A stretch of 64,000 nucleotides of DNA from Actinomycetes bacterium (GTDB lineage: Bacteria; Actinomycetota; Actinomycetes; Actinomycetales; Dermatophilaceae). Below, piece by piece: positions 46,079 through 55,472 of the stretch. Both the position numbers and the translations under genes were made by a program. The notes under the pieces are model-generated. The model had not been told where the DNA came from, did no database searches, and worked only from the letters and a program-made list of their open reading frames with translations. The stretch's first letter is position 1; every line of letters starts with the position of its first letter. The stretch lies in NCBI GenBank assembly GCA_029778715.1, contig JAKOPT010000020.1, positions 1 to 64,000 of the forward strand, read 5' to 3'.

Positions 46079-46577
46079 CGAGACTCCAAAGGGGTGGGCG
46101 GACAGTTGCGGACAAACGGTCGACAGGCAGGAGCACGGCGGCGCCGGACAGTCCGGTCAACTGGTCAGTGATCGGGGCGCGATCGGTGCGGGTGAACGAG
46201 TCCGCAGCCGAACCGGAGATCCCGGTCGTCTCGGCTTCGACGTGTTCGTTCACGTCAAGGATGATCCCACGGAACCCCGTGGTGATTCATCCGAGCCCAG
46301 GTGAGGGCTCCCTATTCCGCCTGCGTTCGGTTGTCGCGCAGGCCAGGTCGACCGGGCCGAGGGTGGGTATGCCGCGGGGCGCACGCCGGGTGCTCGGCGC
46401 GCCGGTCGCGGGTGCTCGCCCGGGCGACCCGCCATCCAGATGAGGACGGCGCCAAGTCGACCCGGTCCGGACGCGTGTCCGGTCGTGTGCGCTTGTGGGT
46501 GCGCAGTGAACTGACGGGTAGATTGAGCCCTGACGGTGGTCCTGTCGTGGCCCCCCTTCCACCCGAGGAGTCCCAGC
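46079..46577. other. Divergent intergenic region, DivIVA-like gene / metK
   Basis: About 500 bp without a convincing gene. It holds one octamer copy (46367-46374), a putative metK -10 and the metK ribosome binding site GAGGAG (46565-46570). A 62-codon open frame on the minus strand (46253-46065) overlaps the start of the DivIVA-like gene, but its third-position GC is clearly lower than that of real genes here, so I do not call it. I see no SAM riboswitch. Confidence 0.6.
46519..46524 (+). promoter_or_regulatory. Putative -10 of metK (TAGATT)
   Basis: TAGATT fits TANNNT and predicts a leader of about 47 nt before the GTG at 46578. Confidence 0.5.
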
Positions 46578-47798
46578 GTGTCGGCACGCCTGTTTACGTC
46601 CGAGTCGGTCACCGAAGGTCACCCGGACAAGATCTGCGACCAGATTTCCGACGGCATCCTCGATGCCATCCTCGAGCAAGACCCCAAGGCCCGGGTCGCC
46701 GTGGAGACCCTGGTGACCACCGGGTTGGTGCATGTGGCCGGTGAGGTCACCACCGAGGCCTACGTCGAAATCCCGCGCATCGTCCGCGACACCGTGCTGC
46801 GCATCGGCTACGACAACTCGACCAAGGGTTTCGACGGCGCCTCGTGCGGGGTCGAGGTGTCCATCGGGCAGCAAAGTCCGGATATCGCCCAGGGTGTCGA
46901 CACGGCATACGAGTCCCGCACCGGGGGAGTGGACCCGCTCGACAAGCAGGGCGCCGGTGACCAAGGGCTCATGTTCGGGTACGCGTGCGACGACACCGCC
47001 GACCTGATGCCGCTGCCGATCCACCTCGCCCACCGGTTGGCGGAGCGGTTGACCCAGGTCCGCAAGGACGAGACGCTGCCCTACCTGCGCCCGGACGGGA
47101 AGACCCAGGTGACGATCGGCTACCGCGGGGACCGGGCGGTCAGCCTCGACACCGTGGTCGTCTCCAGCCAGCATGCCGACCACATCTCCCTGGAGGGGAT
47201 GCTCGCCCCCGACATCGAGACGCACGTTATCGCCCCCGTGCTCGCCGAGATGCTCGCCGACGGGACCGACCTCGACGTGTCGAACTACCGGGTTCTGGTC
47301 AACCCCACCGGCAAGTTCGTCGTCGGGGGGCCGATGGGTGACGCGGGCCTGACCGGGCGCAAGATCATCGTCGACACCTACGGCGGGATGGCCCGGCACG
47401 GTGGGGGGGCGTTCTCCGGGAAGGACCCGAGCAAGGTCGACCGGTCCGCCGCCTACGCCACCCGCTGGGTCGCCAAGAACGTCGTCGCGGCCGGCTTGGC
47501 CCGCCGCTGCGAGGTCCAGGTCGCCTATGCCATCGGCAAGGCGCAGCCGGTGGGGATGTACGTCGAGACCTTCGGCACCGAGACCGTCGACGTCGACCTC
47601 ATCCAGCGCGCCATCGGCCGGGTCTTCGACCTGCGCCCCGCCGCGATCCTCGACGACCTCGACCTGCTGCGCCCCATCTACTCGCCCACGGCGGCATACG
47701 GGCACTTCGGCCGCACCACGGCGCCCGGGGTCGACAACGCCTTCACCTGGGAACGCACCGATCGGGTCGAGGCCCTCCTCGCTGCGGTACGCGCCTGA
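46578..47798 (+). CDS. metK: S-adenosylmethionine synthetase
   Basis: 406 residues. Makes SAM from methionine and [21 protein letters not shown] (about 8-25), the flexible loop region, [16 protein letters not shown] (about 259), and [16 protein letters not shown] (about 276) are intact. GTG at 46578 follows GAGGAG with 7 nt spacing; an upstream in-frame GTG would add 14 non-conserved residues. Confidence 0.95.
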   Translation: MSARLFTSESVTEGHPDKICDQISDGILDAILEQDPKARVAVETLVTTGLVHVAGEVTTEAYVEIPRIVRDTVLRIGYDNSTKGFDGASCGVEVSIGQQSPDIAQGVDTAYESRTGGVDPLDKQGAGDQGLMFGYACDDTADLMPLPIHLAHRLAERLTQVRKDETLPYLRPDGKTQVTIGYRGDRAVSLDTVVVSSQHADHISLEGMLAPDIETHVIAPVLAEMLADGTDLDVSNYRVLVNPTGKFVVGGPMGDAGLTGRKIIVDTYGGMARHGGGAFSGKDPSKVDRSAAYATRWVAKNVVAAGLARRCEVQVAYAIGKAQPVGMYVETFGTETVDVDLIQRAIGRVFDLRPAAILDDLDLLRPIYSPTAAYGHFGRTTAPGVDNAFTWERTDRVEALLAAVRA

Positions 47799-47852
47799 CG
47801 ATCTCCCTCCGGCCCGGGATCGCGGCCGGGTGCCGTTGTCGGAGGCGTGAGC

Positions 47853-47858
47853 TAGGTT
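47853..47858 (+). promoter_or_regulatory. Putative leaderless -10 of priA (TAGGTT)
   Basis: TAGGTT lies 7 nt before the priA ATG at 47866, the same arrangement as at rarA, rpe, ndk and lpd. Confidence 0.55.
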
Positions 47859-47865
47859 CGGCTCC

Positions 47866-50004
47866 ATGAGCGGGGAGTCGGCGCACGGCGATCAGTTGGC
47901 GCTGATGTCCCGCGCCCGGGTGCGGCGGCGTCCCGGTCCGCCCCCCGCAGGGACCCCCGCTGGCGTGGACCCGGTGGCCTCGGTGCTCGTCGACACCGGG
48001 TTGGCCCATCTGGACCGCCCGTTCGACTACCTCGTCCCCGCCGACCTCGATGCCCAGGTGCGTCCCGGGGTGCGGGTCAAGGTGCGCTTTGCCGGCCGGG
48101 ACCTCGATGGGTTCGTCGTCGAGCGCCGCGACCGGGCCGAGTTCGAGGGCCGGTTGACGCCGATCCGCCGGGTCGTGTCCCCGGAACCGGTGCTGACGCC
48201 GCCCGTATTGGCCCTCGCCCAGGAGGTGGCCCGGCGCAGCGCCGGCACGGTCGGGGATGTGCTCCGGCTGGCCATTCCGGCCCGACACGCCGGTGCCGAG
48301 CAGGCTCTTCCTGACGTCGTCACCGCCGCGCCCCCGTCGACGTGGGCGGGGTGGTCGCCGGTGTCCGCCGCCGGCGCGGGCGACGCCTCGGCGGGCACCC
48401 CACCGCAGGCAGTGGGTATGCCGCCGTGGGCGGCATACGAGGGTGGGCTTGCCTTCCTCGGCCGGCTGGCCGACGGGGGGTCACCCGCCGCGCACCTGCT
48501 CGCCCTGCCCGCCACCGACCCGGCGCAGCAGTGGCCCGGGCTGCTCGTCGAGGCAGCGGCGGCCACCTTGAACAGCGGGCGGGGCGTCATCCTCGTCGTG
48601 CCCGACGCCGGTGACCTCGCGCGCGTGGAGGGCGAGATCGTCGGCCGCTGGGGTCGGGGGCACCACGTGCGACTCAGCGCCGACCAGGGACCCCAAGCCC
48701 GCTACACCGCGTGGCTGAAGGTGCGGCGCGGCCACGTGCCGTTGGTCATCGGCACCCGAGCCGCCGCCTACGCCCCGGTCCGGGATCTCGGCCTGATCGC
48801 CTGGTGGGACGACGGGGACGACTCGCTGGCCGAACCACGCGCTCCCTACGCCCATGTCCACACCGTCGCCCGGGTCCGCGCCGACCTCGACGGGGCCGGG
48901 GTGCTCGCTGCTGGATATGTCGGGTCGGCCGTCGTCGGTTCGTGGGTGCGGGAGGGATTCCTCAAACAGATTGCGGCGCCGCGGCCGACGGTGCGGGCAC
49001 GCACCGCCCGGGTCCGGGTGGCCGGCGAGGAGGAAGCCGGTGCGCGTGACGCCACAGCCGGCCGGGCCCGGTTGCCGACGATCGCTTGGGAGACGGCGCG
49101 GACCGGCCTGGAGACCGGGGCCGTGCTCGTGCAGGTACCCCGGCGTGGCTACATCCCCGCCGTGTCGTGCTTCACCTGTCGACGGCGCGTGCAATGCACG
49201 ACCTGCGCCGGGCCGGTGGCCCTGCCCGGCCCCCACGAGCGTCCCCAATGCCGGTGGTGCGGCCGGCTCCTCGGCGCGTTCACCTGCCCCGCCTGCGGGT
49301 CGAGTCGGCTCCGGTCGAGCATCGTGGGGGCGGCACGCACCGCCGAGGAGTTGGGGCGCGCCTTTCCCGGCGTCCCCGTCCACACCTCCGGCGGCGCCGA
49401 CGTCCTCGGCGAGGTCCCGGGGACGCCGCGCCTGGTCATCGCCACCCCCGGGGCCGAGCCGGTCGCCGACGGCGGGTATGCCGCGGCCCTCCTTCTCGAC
49501 GCCTGGGCGCTGCTCGACCGTCCCGACCTCGACGCCGGGATCGAGAGCCTGCGCCGCTGGTGTGCTGCGGCCGCCCTCGTGCGTCCGCGCCGCGACGGGG
49601 GGGTCGTGGTGGTGAGCGGTGCGCCCACGCACGTCCTCCTGCCCGCGGTGGAGGCCCTGGTGCGGTGGGACCCGGCGTGGCTCATCGACCGCGAACTGAC
49701 CGACCGGCATACCGTCGGCCTGCCCCCCGCGGCCCGGGTGGGACTGGTGAGCGGGCGCCACGACGACCTTGTCGCGGCCACCGCGGATGTGGTCTGGCCG
49801 GCCGGGGCCACAGTGTTGGGCCCGCTGCCTCTGGGGCCCCCCAGCGGGGGAGCGGCGGCCGGTGAACGGCTCATCGTCAGCGTTCCTCCCGGGTCGGCGG
49901 CCGAGCTGGCCCGAACCCTGCGGGATGTGCGGGCCCGGTGGTCGGCCGGGCGGCGCGGGGAAGCGCTTCGGGTCCGGATGGACCCCCCCGACCCCGCCGG
50001 CTAG
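47866..50004 (+). CDS. priA: PriA-like primosome protein lacking helicase motifs
   Basis: 712 residues. The N-terminal 3'-DNA-binding domain (about 25-120) and an eight-cysteine zinc region (four CxxC pairs from CFTCRRRVQCTTC to CPACGSS, about 430-490) are kept. The expected Walker A GxTGSGKT is absent (GRGVILVVPDAGDL instead) and DEEH is replaced by WWDDGDD, so ATP hydrolysis and unwinding are unlikely. Loss of helicase motifs is known for actinobacterial PriA, which presumably acts as a structural restart protein. An octamer inverted pair sits at 48416-48438. Stop TAG. Confidence 0.87.
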   Translation: MSGESAHGDQLALMSRARVRRRPGPPPAGTPAGVDPVASVLVDTGLAHLDRPFDYLVPADLDAQVRPGVRVKVRFAGRDLDGFVVERRDRAEFEGRLTPIRRVVSPEPVLTPPVLALAQEVARRSAGTVGDVLRLAIPARHAGAEQALPDVVTAAPPSTWAGWSPVSAAGAGDASAGTPPQAVGMPPWAAYEGGLAFLGRLADGGSPAAHLLALPATDPAQQWPGLLVEAAAATLNSGRGVILVVPDAGDLARVEGEIVGRWGRGHHVRLSADQGPQARYTAWLKVRRGHVPLVIGTRAAAYAPVRDLGLIAWWDDGDDSLAEPRAPYAHVHTVARVRADLDGAGVLAAGYVGSAVVGSWVREGFLKQIAAPRPTVRARTARVRVAGEEEAGARDATAGRARLPTIAWETARTGLETGAVLVQVPRRGYIPAVSCFTCRRRVQCTTCAGPVALPGPHERPQCRWCGRLLGAFTCPACGSSRLRSSIVGAARTAEELGRAFPGVPVHTSGGADVLGEVPGTPRLVIATPGAEPVADGGYAAALLLDAWALLDRPDLDAGIESLRRWCAAAALVRPRRDGGVVVVSGAPTHVLLPAVEALVRWDPAWLIDRELTDRHTVGLPPAARVGLVSGRHDDLVAATADVVWPAGATVLGPLPLGPPSGGAAAGERLIVSVPPGSAAELARTLRDVRARWSAGRRGEALRVRMDPPDPAG
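48416..48438. repeat. Perfect octamer inverted repeat inside priA
   Basis: GTATGCCGCC (48416-48425) and GGCGGCATAC (48429-48438) are perfect 10-bp arms with a 3-nt loop, coding part of a poorly conserved linker in PriA. It is the second perfect head-to-head octamer pair, here within a gene. Confidence 0.85.
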
Positions 50005-50042
50005 GACAGCCGCAGCGTCCGGTGGCCGGAAACCGGCACCAG

Positions 50043-50048
50043 TAGACT
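50043..50048 (+). promoter_or_regulatory. Putative -10 of fmt (TAGACT)
   Basis: TAGACT predicts a start near 50055 and a leader of about 25 nt with the GGAGG site just before the GTG at 50079. Confidence 0.45.
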
Positions 50049-50078
50049 GTGACCATCACCACGGAGGGAGGCGCGCAG

Positions 50079-51011
50079 GTGCGGGTCGTGTTCGCGGGGA
50101 CGCCGCAGGTCGCGATCCCCTCACTGCTGGCGCTGCTGTCGTCCGCGCACGATGTGGTCGCCGTCGTGACCCGCCCCGATGCGCCCGCGGGCCGTGGCCG
50201 TGACCGGGTGCCCGCGCCGGTCAAGGTGCTCGCTCAAGACCATGGGCTGCCGGTTCTCACACCCACCCACCCGCGAGATCCCGAGTTCGTCGCCCAGTTG
50301 CGGGCGTTGGCCCCGGACGCCTGCCCGGTCGTCGCCTACGGTGCCCTCCTGCCGCCGGTGGTGCTCGATATCCCGCGGCACGGGTGGATCAACCTGCACT
50401 TCTCCGTGCTGCCGGCCTGGCGGGGGGCCGCCCCCGTGCAGCGGGCCCTCATCGCCGGTGACGACCTCACCGGGGCCTGCACCTTCCGGATCGACGAGGG
50501 TCTGGACTCGGGCCCGGTGTTCGGGACGTTGACCGAGGCCATCCGCCCCACCGACACCGCGGGCATGCTCCTGGAGCGGTTGTCCGAGGCCGGTGCCGGG
50601 CTGCTCGTCGCCACGCTCGACGGCCTCGCCGACGGGTCCTTGACCCCTCGCCCACAGCCCCCGGACGGCATCTCGCTCGCTCCCAAACTCACCGTGGCCG
50701 ACGCGCAGGTCAACTGGGCCCACCCCGCCTTCGCCATCGACCGGCTGATCCGCGGCTGCACCCCCGACCCGGGCGCGTGGACGACGTTCCGCGGGACCCG
50801 GCTTGGCGTGGGCCCGGTCGGGCTCCTCGACGTCGATGCTCCGTCCCTGCCGCCGGGGCGGTTGCTCGCCGACAAGCGCTCGGTCCTCGTCGGCACGGCG
50901 ACCGGGCCCGTGCGTCTCGGGCTGGTCCATCCGCCCGGCAAACGGGCCATGCCGGCCGCCGATTGGGCCCGGGGCGCCCGCCTCGACATCGGCGAAGGTC
51001 TCGGCGCGTGA
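50079..51011 (+). CDS. fmt: Methionyl-tRNA formyltransferase
   Basis: 310 residues. Formylates initiator Met-tRNA. N-terminal hydrolase fold [15 protein letters not shown]; catalytic Asn/His/Asp region with [20 protein letters not shown] (about 108) and [18 protein letters not shown]. HxSLLP is changed to HFSVLP, a common variant. GTG 50079 has GGAGG at about 50067-50071; GTG 50049 would precede the predicted leader. Overlaps rsmB (GTGA). Confidence 0.93.
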   Translation: MRVVFAGTPQVAIPSLLALLSSAHDVVAVVTRPDAPAGRGRDRVPAPVKVLAQDHGLPVLTPTHPRDPEFVAQLRALAPDACPVVAYGALLPPVVLDIPRHGWINLHFSVLPAWRGAAPVQRALIAGDDLTGACTFRIDEGLDSGPVFGTLTEAIRPTDTAGMLLERLSEAGAGLLVATLDGLADGSLTPRPQPPDGISLAPKLTVADAQVNWAHPAFAIDRLIRGCTPDPGAWTTFRGTRLGVGPVGLLDVDAPSLPPGRLLADKRSVLVGTATGPVRLGLVHPPGKRAMPAADWARGARLDIGEGLGA

Positions 51012-52405
51012 CCCGCACCCGACGGGCCGAACCCACGCGGGCCGCGGCATACCACCTGCTGCGCGCGGTCGCCGACGGCGCCTACGCCAACCTCGAGTTG
51101 CCGCGGCTGCTGCGCTCGGCCCGGCTGGAGGGGCGGGACGCGGCGTTCACCACCGAATTGGCGTTCGGCACGTTGCGGCACCGGGGGTTCTACGACGCGG
51201 TCATCGCCGCCGCGGCCGCCCGGGGGATCGATCGCATCGATGCGCGGGCCCTCGATGTCCTCCGGCTCGGGACGCATCAACTGCTCGGCATGCGTGTTCC
51301 GGCGCATGCCGCGCTCGACCAGACCGTGGGGTTGGCCCGGGCCGTGGCCTCCGGCGGGGCCGCAGGCTTCGTCAACGCCGTGTTGCGCCGGGTCAGCGAG
51401 GCCGACCGCGACACTTGGCTGGAGCGGGTGCGGCCGGCGACCGGGTCGGTGGCGGCCCTGGCCATCGAGCACTCGCACCCGGAGTGGATCGTCACCGCCC
51501 TGCGGGGTGCGCTTCTTGGCCACGGTGCCGCGTCGGCCGCCGATGTCGACGTCCAACTCGCCGCCCTCCTGGCCGCCGACAACGATCCGCCGCGCGTCTC
51601 GATCGTCGCTCGTCCCGGCTTGGCGAGTGTGACCGAACTCCTCGGCGCGCCCGCCGCGACCGCCAACCCGATCTCCCCGATCGGCGTCGAACTCACCGCG
51701 GGCGACCCGGGGCGGATTCCTGCCGTGGCACAGGGGCGTGCCGCGGTCCAGGACGCCGGTTCGCAACTCGTCGCGCTCGCGGTGGCGGCCGCCGACGTCG
51801 ACGCGGGTATGCCGGAGCGCTGGCTCGATCTGTGCGCCGGCCCGGGCGGCAAGAGCGGGGTGTTGGCGGCCGTGGCCGCCCAGCGGTCGATCCCGTTCGT
51901 GGCTAACGAGGTGGCTCCGCACCGGGCCGAGCTGGTGCGCCAAAGCCTGCGGGCCCTTCCGGACGCGGTGGTGCGCACCGGGGACGGCCGGCTCGTCGGC
52001 GAGGACGAGCCCGCGGCATACAGCCGGGTGCTTGTCGACGTGCCCTGCACCGGGCTGGGAGCCCTGCGCCGGCGACCCGAGGCCCGGTGGCGACGCCAGC
52101 CGACCGACCTGGCGGCCCTGGCGCCGCTCCAGCGGGACCTGCTCCGCAGCGCGCTGGCGGCCGTGCGACCCGGCGGCGTCGTCGGGTACGCGACCTGCAG
52201 CCCGCACCTGGCGGAGACGACCTTCGTCGTCAAGGACGTCCTCAAGGGCCGCACCGATGTCGAGGTGGTCGATGCCCGCGAGTTGTTCCGCGATGCCGCA
52301 GGTGCGGTGCTGCCGGCTCTCGGAGACGGCCCGCACGTCCAATTGTGGCCGCACGTGCATGGCACGGACGGCATGTTCTTCGCGCTGCTGCGCCGCACCA
52401 GCTGA
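51008..52405 (+). CDS. rsmB: 16S rRNA m5C967 methyltransferase RsmB-like
   Basis: 465 residues. N-terminal NusB-like RNA-binding domain (about 1-140) followed by a Rossmann methyltransferase: SAM loop [15 protein letters not shown] (about 276), catalytic Cys pair in VDVPCTGLG (about 342) and [11 protein letters not shown] (about 396). The fmt-rsmB-rpe order is typical of actinobacteria. The 3' end of the gene contributes to a hairpin with the downstream gap. Confidence 0.9.
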   Translation: MTRTRRAEPTRAAAYHLLRAVADGAYANLELPRLLRSARLEGRDAAFTTELAFGTLRHRGFYDAVIAAAAARGIDRIDARALDVLRLGTHQLLGMRVPAHAALDQTVGLARAVASGGAAGFVNAVLRRVSEADRDTWLERVRPATGSVAALAIEHSHPEWIVTALRGALLGHGAASAADVDVQLAALLAADNDPPRVSIVARPGLASVTELLGAPAATANPISPIGVELTAGDPGRIPAVAQGRAAVQDAGSQLVALAVAAADVDAGMPERWLDLCAGPGGKSGVLAAVAAQRSIPFVANEVAPHRAELVRQSLRALPDAVVRTGDGRLVGEDEPAAYSRVLVDVPCTGLGALRRRPEARWRRQPTDLAALAPLQRDLLRSALAAVRPGGVVGYATCSPHLAETTFVVKDVLKGRTDVEVVDARELFRDAAGAVLPALGDGPHVQLWPHVHGTDGMFFALLRRTS

Positions 52406-52420
52406 CGGCGCGGCGCAGCA
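52386..52420. terminator. Hairpin at the rsmB / SRPBCC convergence
   Basis: TGCTGCGCCGC (52386-52396) and GCGGCGCAGCA (52410-52420) form a perfect 11-bp stem with a 13-nt loop spanning the rsmB stop. It lies between converging genes and may terminate both. Confidence 0.5.
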
Positions 52421-52429
52421 AGGCCGCTG

Positions 52430-52840
52430 CTACAACCCCTCGGCGAAGCGGGCCAGGGCGGTGTCCCAGTGCACCTGGAGGTCGGCCTCGGGGTCGGCGG
52501 GGGAGAGCCGCTCGTGGACCAGGTCGAGGCGGGTGCCGTCACCGTCGGGGATGAGGTGGAGGTCGACGAGGCTGGCCGGTGCGTTGTCGTCGGCATGCCA
52601 GGACACGCGCAACTGCTCGAGGGGGTGGAAACTGCGCACGACGCCGTGCGGGCCGTCGGTGCTGCGCCACGACTCGCCCTTGGAGCCCAGAACGGCACCG
52701 GGGCCGAGGAGGGCCTCCATGCCGTCGGACTCGATGATGTGGGTCCACACTCGTCCCGGGCTCGCGCTCACGGTCCGCGTCGAGCGCACCACGTGCTCCT
52801 CGACCTCGACGTCGCCCTGTCCCTGGTCCGTGTCAGCCAT
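52430..52840 (-). CDS. SRPBCC (START/AHSA1-like) domain protein
   Basis: 136 residues. Layout of an SRPBCC helix-grip protein: VVRSTRTVSASPGRVWTHI at the start, GSWRSTD-like central strands (GESWRSTDGPHGVV), and the long C-terminal helix HWDTALARFAEGL. Likely binds a small hydrophobic ligand; none can be named. ATG at 52840 has GGAGG 5 nt upstream. Longer minus-strand frames reaching into rpe are shadows. Confidence 0.78.
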   Translation of the reverse strand: MADTDQGQGDVEVEEHVVRSTRTVSASPGRVWTHIIESDGMEALLGPGAVLGSKGESWRSTDGPHGVVRSFHPLEQLRVSWHADDNAPASLVDLHLIPDGDGTRLDLVHERLSPADPEADLQVHWDTALARFAEGL

Positions 52841-52993
52841 GACACCTCCATTGCTCGGGCACCGGCCGCAACGGGCGACGGTGCCGCGTCGGAAATTGAC
52901 CCCCCCAACATAGATGCCCCGCCTGACAACCGGGGGGTCCGGGTCCGGCGGCGAGACACCGCGCATCGGTGACGGTGGTCGCCGCGGTCTCGT

Positions 52994-52999
52994 TAGGGT
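52994..52999 (+). promoter_or_regulatory. Putative leaderless -10 of rpe (TAGGGT)
   Basis: TAGGGT ends 6 nt before the GTG at 53006. No ribosome binding site lies between. Confidence 0.6.
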
Positions 53000-53005
53000 A
53001 GGCGG

Positions 53006-53674
53006 GTGCAGATTTCGCCCTCGATCCTCAGCGCCGACTTCGCCAACCTGCAGGCCGAACTCGACGCGATCGCGGGTGCCGACTGGGCTCATGTCGACGT
53101 CATGGACAACCACTTCGTGCCCAATCTCACCTTGGGTCTGCCCGTGGTCGAGTCGCTGCTGCGGGTCTCGCCGATCCCGATCGACGCGCACCTCATGATC
53201 GAGGATCCCGACCGCTGGGCCCCGCCTTATGCCGAGGCCGGGGTCGCGTCGGTCACCTTCCACATCGAGGCGGCCCGCGACCCGGTGCGTCTGGCGCGCG
53301 ACATCCGGGCGGCGGGGGCTCGGGCCTGTTTCGCGCTCAAACCGGGAACCCCGTTCGCCCCGTATGCCGACCTGCTCGGTGAGGTCGACATGGTCTTGGT
53401 CATGACGGTCGAGCCGGGTTTCGGTGGGCAGGCGTTCATGGCCGACCAACTGCCCAAGGTGGCCCAGGTGCGCGAAGCGGTGCGGCGGCACGGGGGCGAG
53501 ATCTGGATCCAGGTCGACGGGGGCGTGTCGGCGAGCACCATCGAGGCGTGTGCGCAGGCCGGCGCCGACGTGTTCGTCGCGGGCTCAGCGGTGTTCGGTG
53601 CCGAGTCGGCCACCGCTGCGGTCGAGGAGTTGCGTGGCCTCGTCGCCCGTCACGGCGCTCACGCTCGTCCATGA
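53006..53674 (+). CDS. rpe: Ribulose-5-phosphate 3-epimerase
   Basis: 222 residues, TIM barrel. [10 protein letters not shown] at the start, metal/catalytic segments [16 protein letters not shown] (about 31) and [23 protein letters not shown] (about 133), [12 protein letters not shown] (about 170). Pentose phosphate and Calvin-type interconversion of Ru5P and Xu5P; here pentose phosphate. Likely leaderless. Confidence 0.94.
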   Translation: MQISPSILSADFANLQAELDAIAGADWAHVDVMDNHFVPNLTLGLPVVESLLRVSPIPIDAHLMIEDPDRWAPPYAEAGVASVTFHIEAARDPVRLARDIRAAGARACFALKPGTPFAPYADLLGEVDMVLVMTVEPGFGGQAFMADQLPKVAQVREAVRRHGGEIWIQVDGGVSASTIEACAQAGADVFVAGSAVFGAESATAAVEELRGLVARHGAHARP

Positions 53675-53729
53675 CGCCGCCGCACTCGCCGTCTCTCCGG
53701 CCCCGGCCGTCCCCGAGGGGAGGGCAGTT

Positions 53730-54320
53730 GTGCGTCTGACCGACATCGCCGGGTATGCCGCGGGCCTGAGCATCGAGGAGGGCCTCGACCCGCACGAGGT
53801 GGTGCGTGGCCTCGACCTCGACGGTTGCACGCTGACCGGGGTGAGCCTGAGTGAGGCCCGGCTGTTGGGGTGTACCTTCGTCGAGTGCCGGTTCGAGTCG
53901 GTCGACCTGTCGATGACCGACCTGACCGATTCGCGCTTCACCGGCTGCACCTTCGTGGGAAGCCGGATGCTCGCCCTGGGCTGGGCGTCGACGTCGTCGA
54001 GTCCGGTCTTCGACCCGAATCACTTCGAGGACTGCCGGATGGAGCATGCGAGTTTCGCGGGCAGCGACGTCACGGCCTTCACGTTCCGGCGGTGCCGGCT
54101 GCGAGAGGCCGATTTCACCGAGGCCGTCGCGCGCCGGGTCGACTTCGCCGGCTCGGACCTGGCCGCTGCTCGCTTCGACCGCACCGACCTGCGCGACGCC
54201 TCGCTCGCCGGGGCCACCGGGTGGGTTCTCGACCCCCGCACCAACACCGTGCGGGGCCTGCGGATCGACCTCGACGGCGCGGCGGGGCTGCTGGATCCGT
54301 TGGGCGTCCACCTGACCTGA
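53730..54320 (+). CDS. Pentapeptide-repeat protein
   Basis: 196 residues. From about 25 onward it follows the A(D/N)LxX-type spacing of right-handed beta-helices (GCTLTGVSLSEARLLGCTF, ADFTEAVARRVDFAGSDL, ADLRDA-like TDLRDASLAGATG). Cys and Phe occupy many core positions. The family includes gyrase-protecting DNA mimics of the Qnr/MfpA type, but similarity at this level does not show that function. GTG at 53730 preceded by GAGGGGAGGG; a GTG further upstream inside rpe is possible. Confidence 0.78.
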   Translation: MRLTDIAGYAAGLSIEEGLDPHEVVRGLDLDGCTLTGVSLSEARLLGCTFVECRFESVDLSMTDLTDSRFTGCTFVGSRMLALGWASTSSSPVFDPNHFEDCRMEHASFAGSDVTAFTFRRCRLREADFTEAVARRVDFAGSDLAAARFDRTDLRDASLAGATGWVLDPRTNTVRGLRIDLDGAAGLLDPLGVHLT

Positions 54321-54433
54321 CCGGCCCGCACCCGGGCCCGGCGGCATACCGGGACCCGCGGCGGCATACGGGTCGGGCAACGTCGTGGCCCAACCCACAA
54401 CGGAACCTGTCCGCGCGGACGCCGCGGACGGCA

Positions 54434-54439
54434 TACGCT
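54434..54439 (+). promoter_or_regulatory. Putative -10 before the FMN riboswitch (TACGCT)
   Basis: TACGCT fits TANNNT and predicts transcription from about 54446, one base before the riboswitch P1 stem. Its first three bases belong to an octamer copy at 54429-54436. Confidence 0.5.
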
Positions 54440-54446
54440 AGGCAGC

Positions 54447-54574
54447 ACGTGCTCCGGGGTCGGTGTAATTCCGAACCGGTGGTGACAGTCCACGACCCGC
54501 ACGCAGCCAGCGCGCGGTTGACTCGGTGAAACTCCGGGACCGACGGTGAAAGTCCGGATGGGAGGTAAGCACGT
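54447..54574 (+). promoter_or_regulatory. FMN riboswitch (RFN element)
   Basis: P1 is ACGTGCT (54447-54453) with AGCACGT (54568-54574), a perfect 7-bp stem. Between them lie the family blocks CTCCGGGGTCGGTG, CCGAACCGGTGGTGACAGTC, GGTTGACTCGGTGAAACTCC, GACGGTGAAAGTCCGGATGG and GGAGG. It should bind FMN and repress the downstream riboflavin transporter. The 100-nt expression platform to the start codon contains a small hairpin ACGGC/GCCGT with an octamer copy in it; whether control is translational or by termination cannot be read. Confidence 0.95.
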
Positions 54575-54673
54575 ACGGCGGTATGCCGTGTGCCCGTTTC
54601 GGGTGCGCGGGGTGCCGTGGTGCATTGTCCCCGGAGTTCGGCCTTGTCAGTGTCAACCCCAAGGACGAACACC

Positions 54674-55459
54674 ATGGTTCTCACCCTCGCCGCGGTCCCG
54701 GCCCTCGCCGGTGCGGCCACCGCCTCCGATGCCGGAGGCAATCTCTTCCAACAGATCATCGACGCGGCCATCCCCATCGGCCCCTACCAACTCCACTGGC
54801 TCGAACTGATCGGCGTCCTCATCGGCGTCGGGTCGGCCTACCTGGGGATGAAACGGTGGGTGTGGGCCTGGCCGGTCGGGATCGCCGCCAACATCATGCT
54901 CTTCTTCGTCTACCTCGGCGCGCTCTTCGCCGCTGACCAGCGCATCCCGCTGTTCGGGCAGGCCGGCCGCCAGGTATTCTTCATCATCACGAGCATCTAC
55001 GGCTGGTGGCGCTGGAGCCAACAGAAGAAACTCCAGGGCGACCGGGCCGACAAGGCGGCCATCGTGCCTCGGTGGGCCAGCACCACGGAGCGGGCCGTGC
55101 TCATCGTGGGCTGGCTCGGCGGCACCGTCATCATGCACCAGGTCTTCGTGTGGCTGTGGCACCTCGCACCCAACCCCTACTGGACGCCGGCCTGGTGGTT
55201 CTACTGGTGCGACGCCTGGATCTTCGTCGGCTCGATCGTCGCGACCTACTCGATGGCGCGCGGGTACAACGAGTTCTGGCTCGCCTGGATCGGGGTCGAC
55301 CTCGTCGGGGTGCCGCTGGGGTTCGCCACCGGCTATGTGCCGACCGCGGTGATGTACATCTTCTACGGCCTGTTCGTGCTCTACGGCTTCACCCAGTGGG
55401 TCAAGGCCTCCCGCGAGGGCGCGTCGGTCGCCAACCCGAGCCCGGCCGCCGGGACGTAG
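54674..55459 (+). CDS. pnuX: PnuC-family riboflavin transporter (PnuX/RibM type)
   Basis: 261 residues, about seven TM segments, PnuC fold (HWLELIGVLIGVGSAYLGMK, WYWRWSQ-like GWWRWSQQKK, YWTPAWWFYWCDAWIFVG). PnuC proteins move nicotinamide riboside, but members behind an FMN riboswitch in Corynebacterium (PnuX) and Streptomyces (RibM) import riboflavin by facilitated diffusion. The riboswitch here makes riboflavin the likely substrate. ATG at 54674 with AAGGA at 54661-54665. Confidence 0.9.
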   Translation: MVLTLAAVPALAGAATASDAGGNLFQQIIDAAIPIGPYQLHWLELIGVLIGVGSAYLGMKRWVWAWPVGIAANIMLFFVYLGALFAADQRIPLFGQAGRQVFFIITSIYGWWRWSQQKKLQGDRADKAAIVPRWASTTERAVLIVGWLGGTVIMHQVFVWLWHLAPNPYWTPAWWFYWCDAWIFVGSIVATYSMARGYNEFWLAWIGVDLVGVPLGFATGYVPTAVMYIFYGLFVLYGFTQWVKASREGASVANPSPAAGT

Positions 55460-55472
55460 CCGTCGCGTCGCG

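Noticed and set aside
46065-46253. A 62-codon minus-strand open frame before the DivIVA-like gene
   Set aside because: Third-position GC is only about 70%, against about 90% in real genes here, it has no clear ribosome binding site and no similarity I recognise. It could still be a leader peptide.
46079-46577. SAM riboswitch upstream of metK
   Set aside because: I looked for SAM-I and SAM-II-like conserved blocks and found none; only a -10-like box, an octamer and a ribosome binding site.
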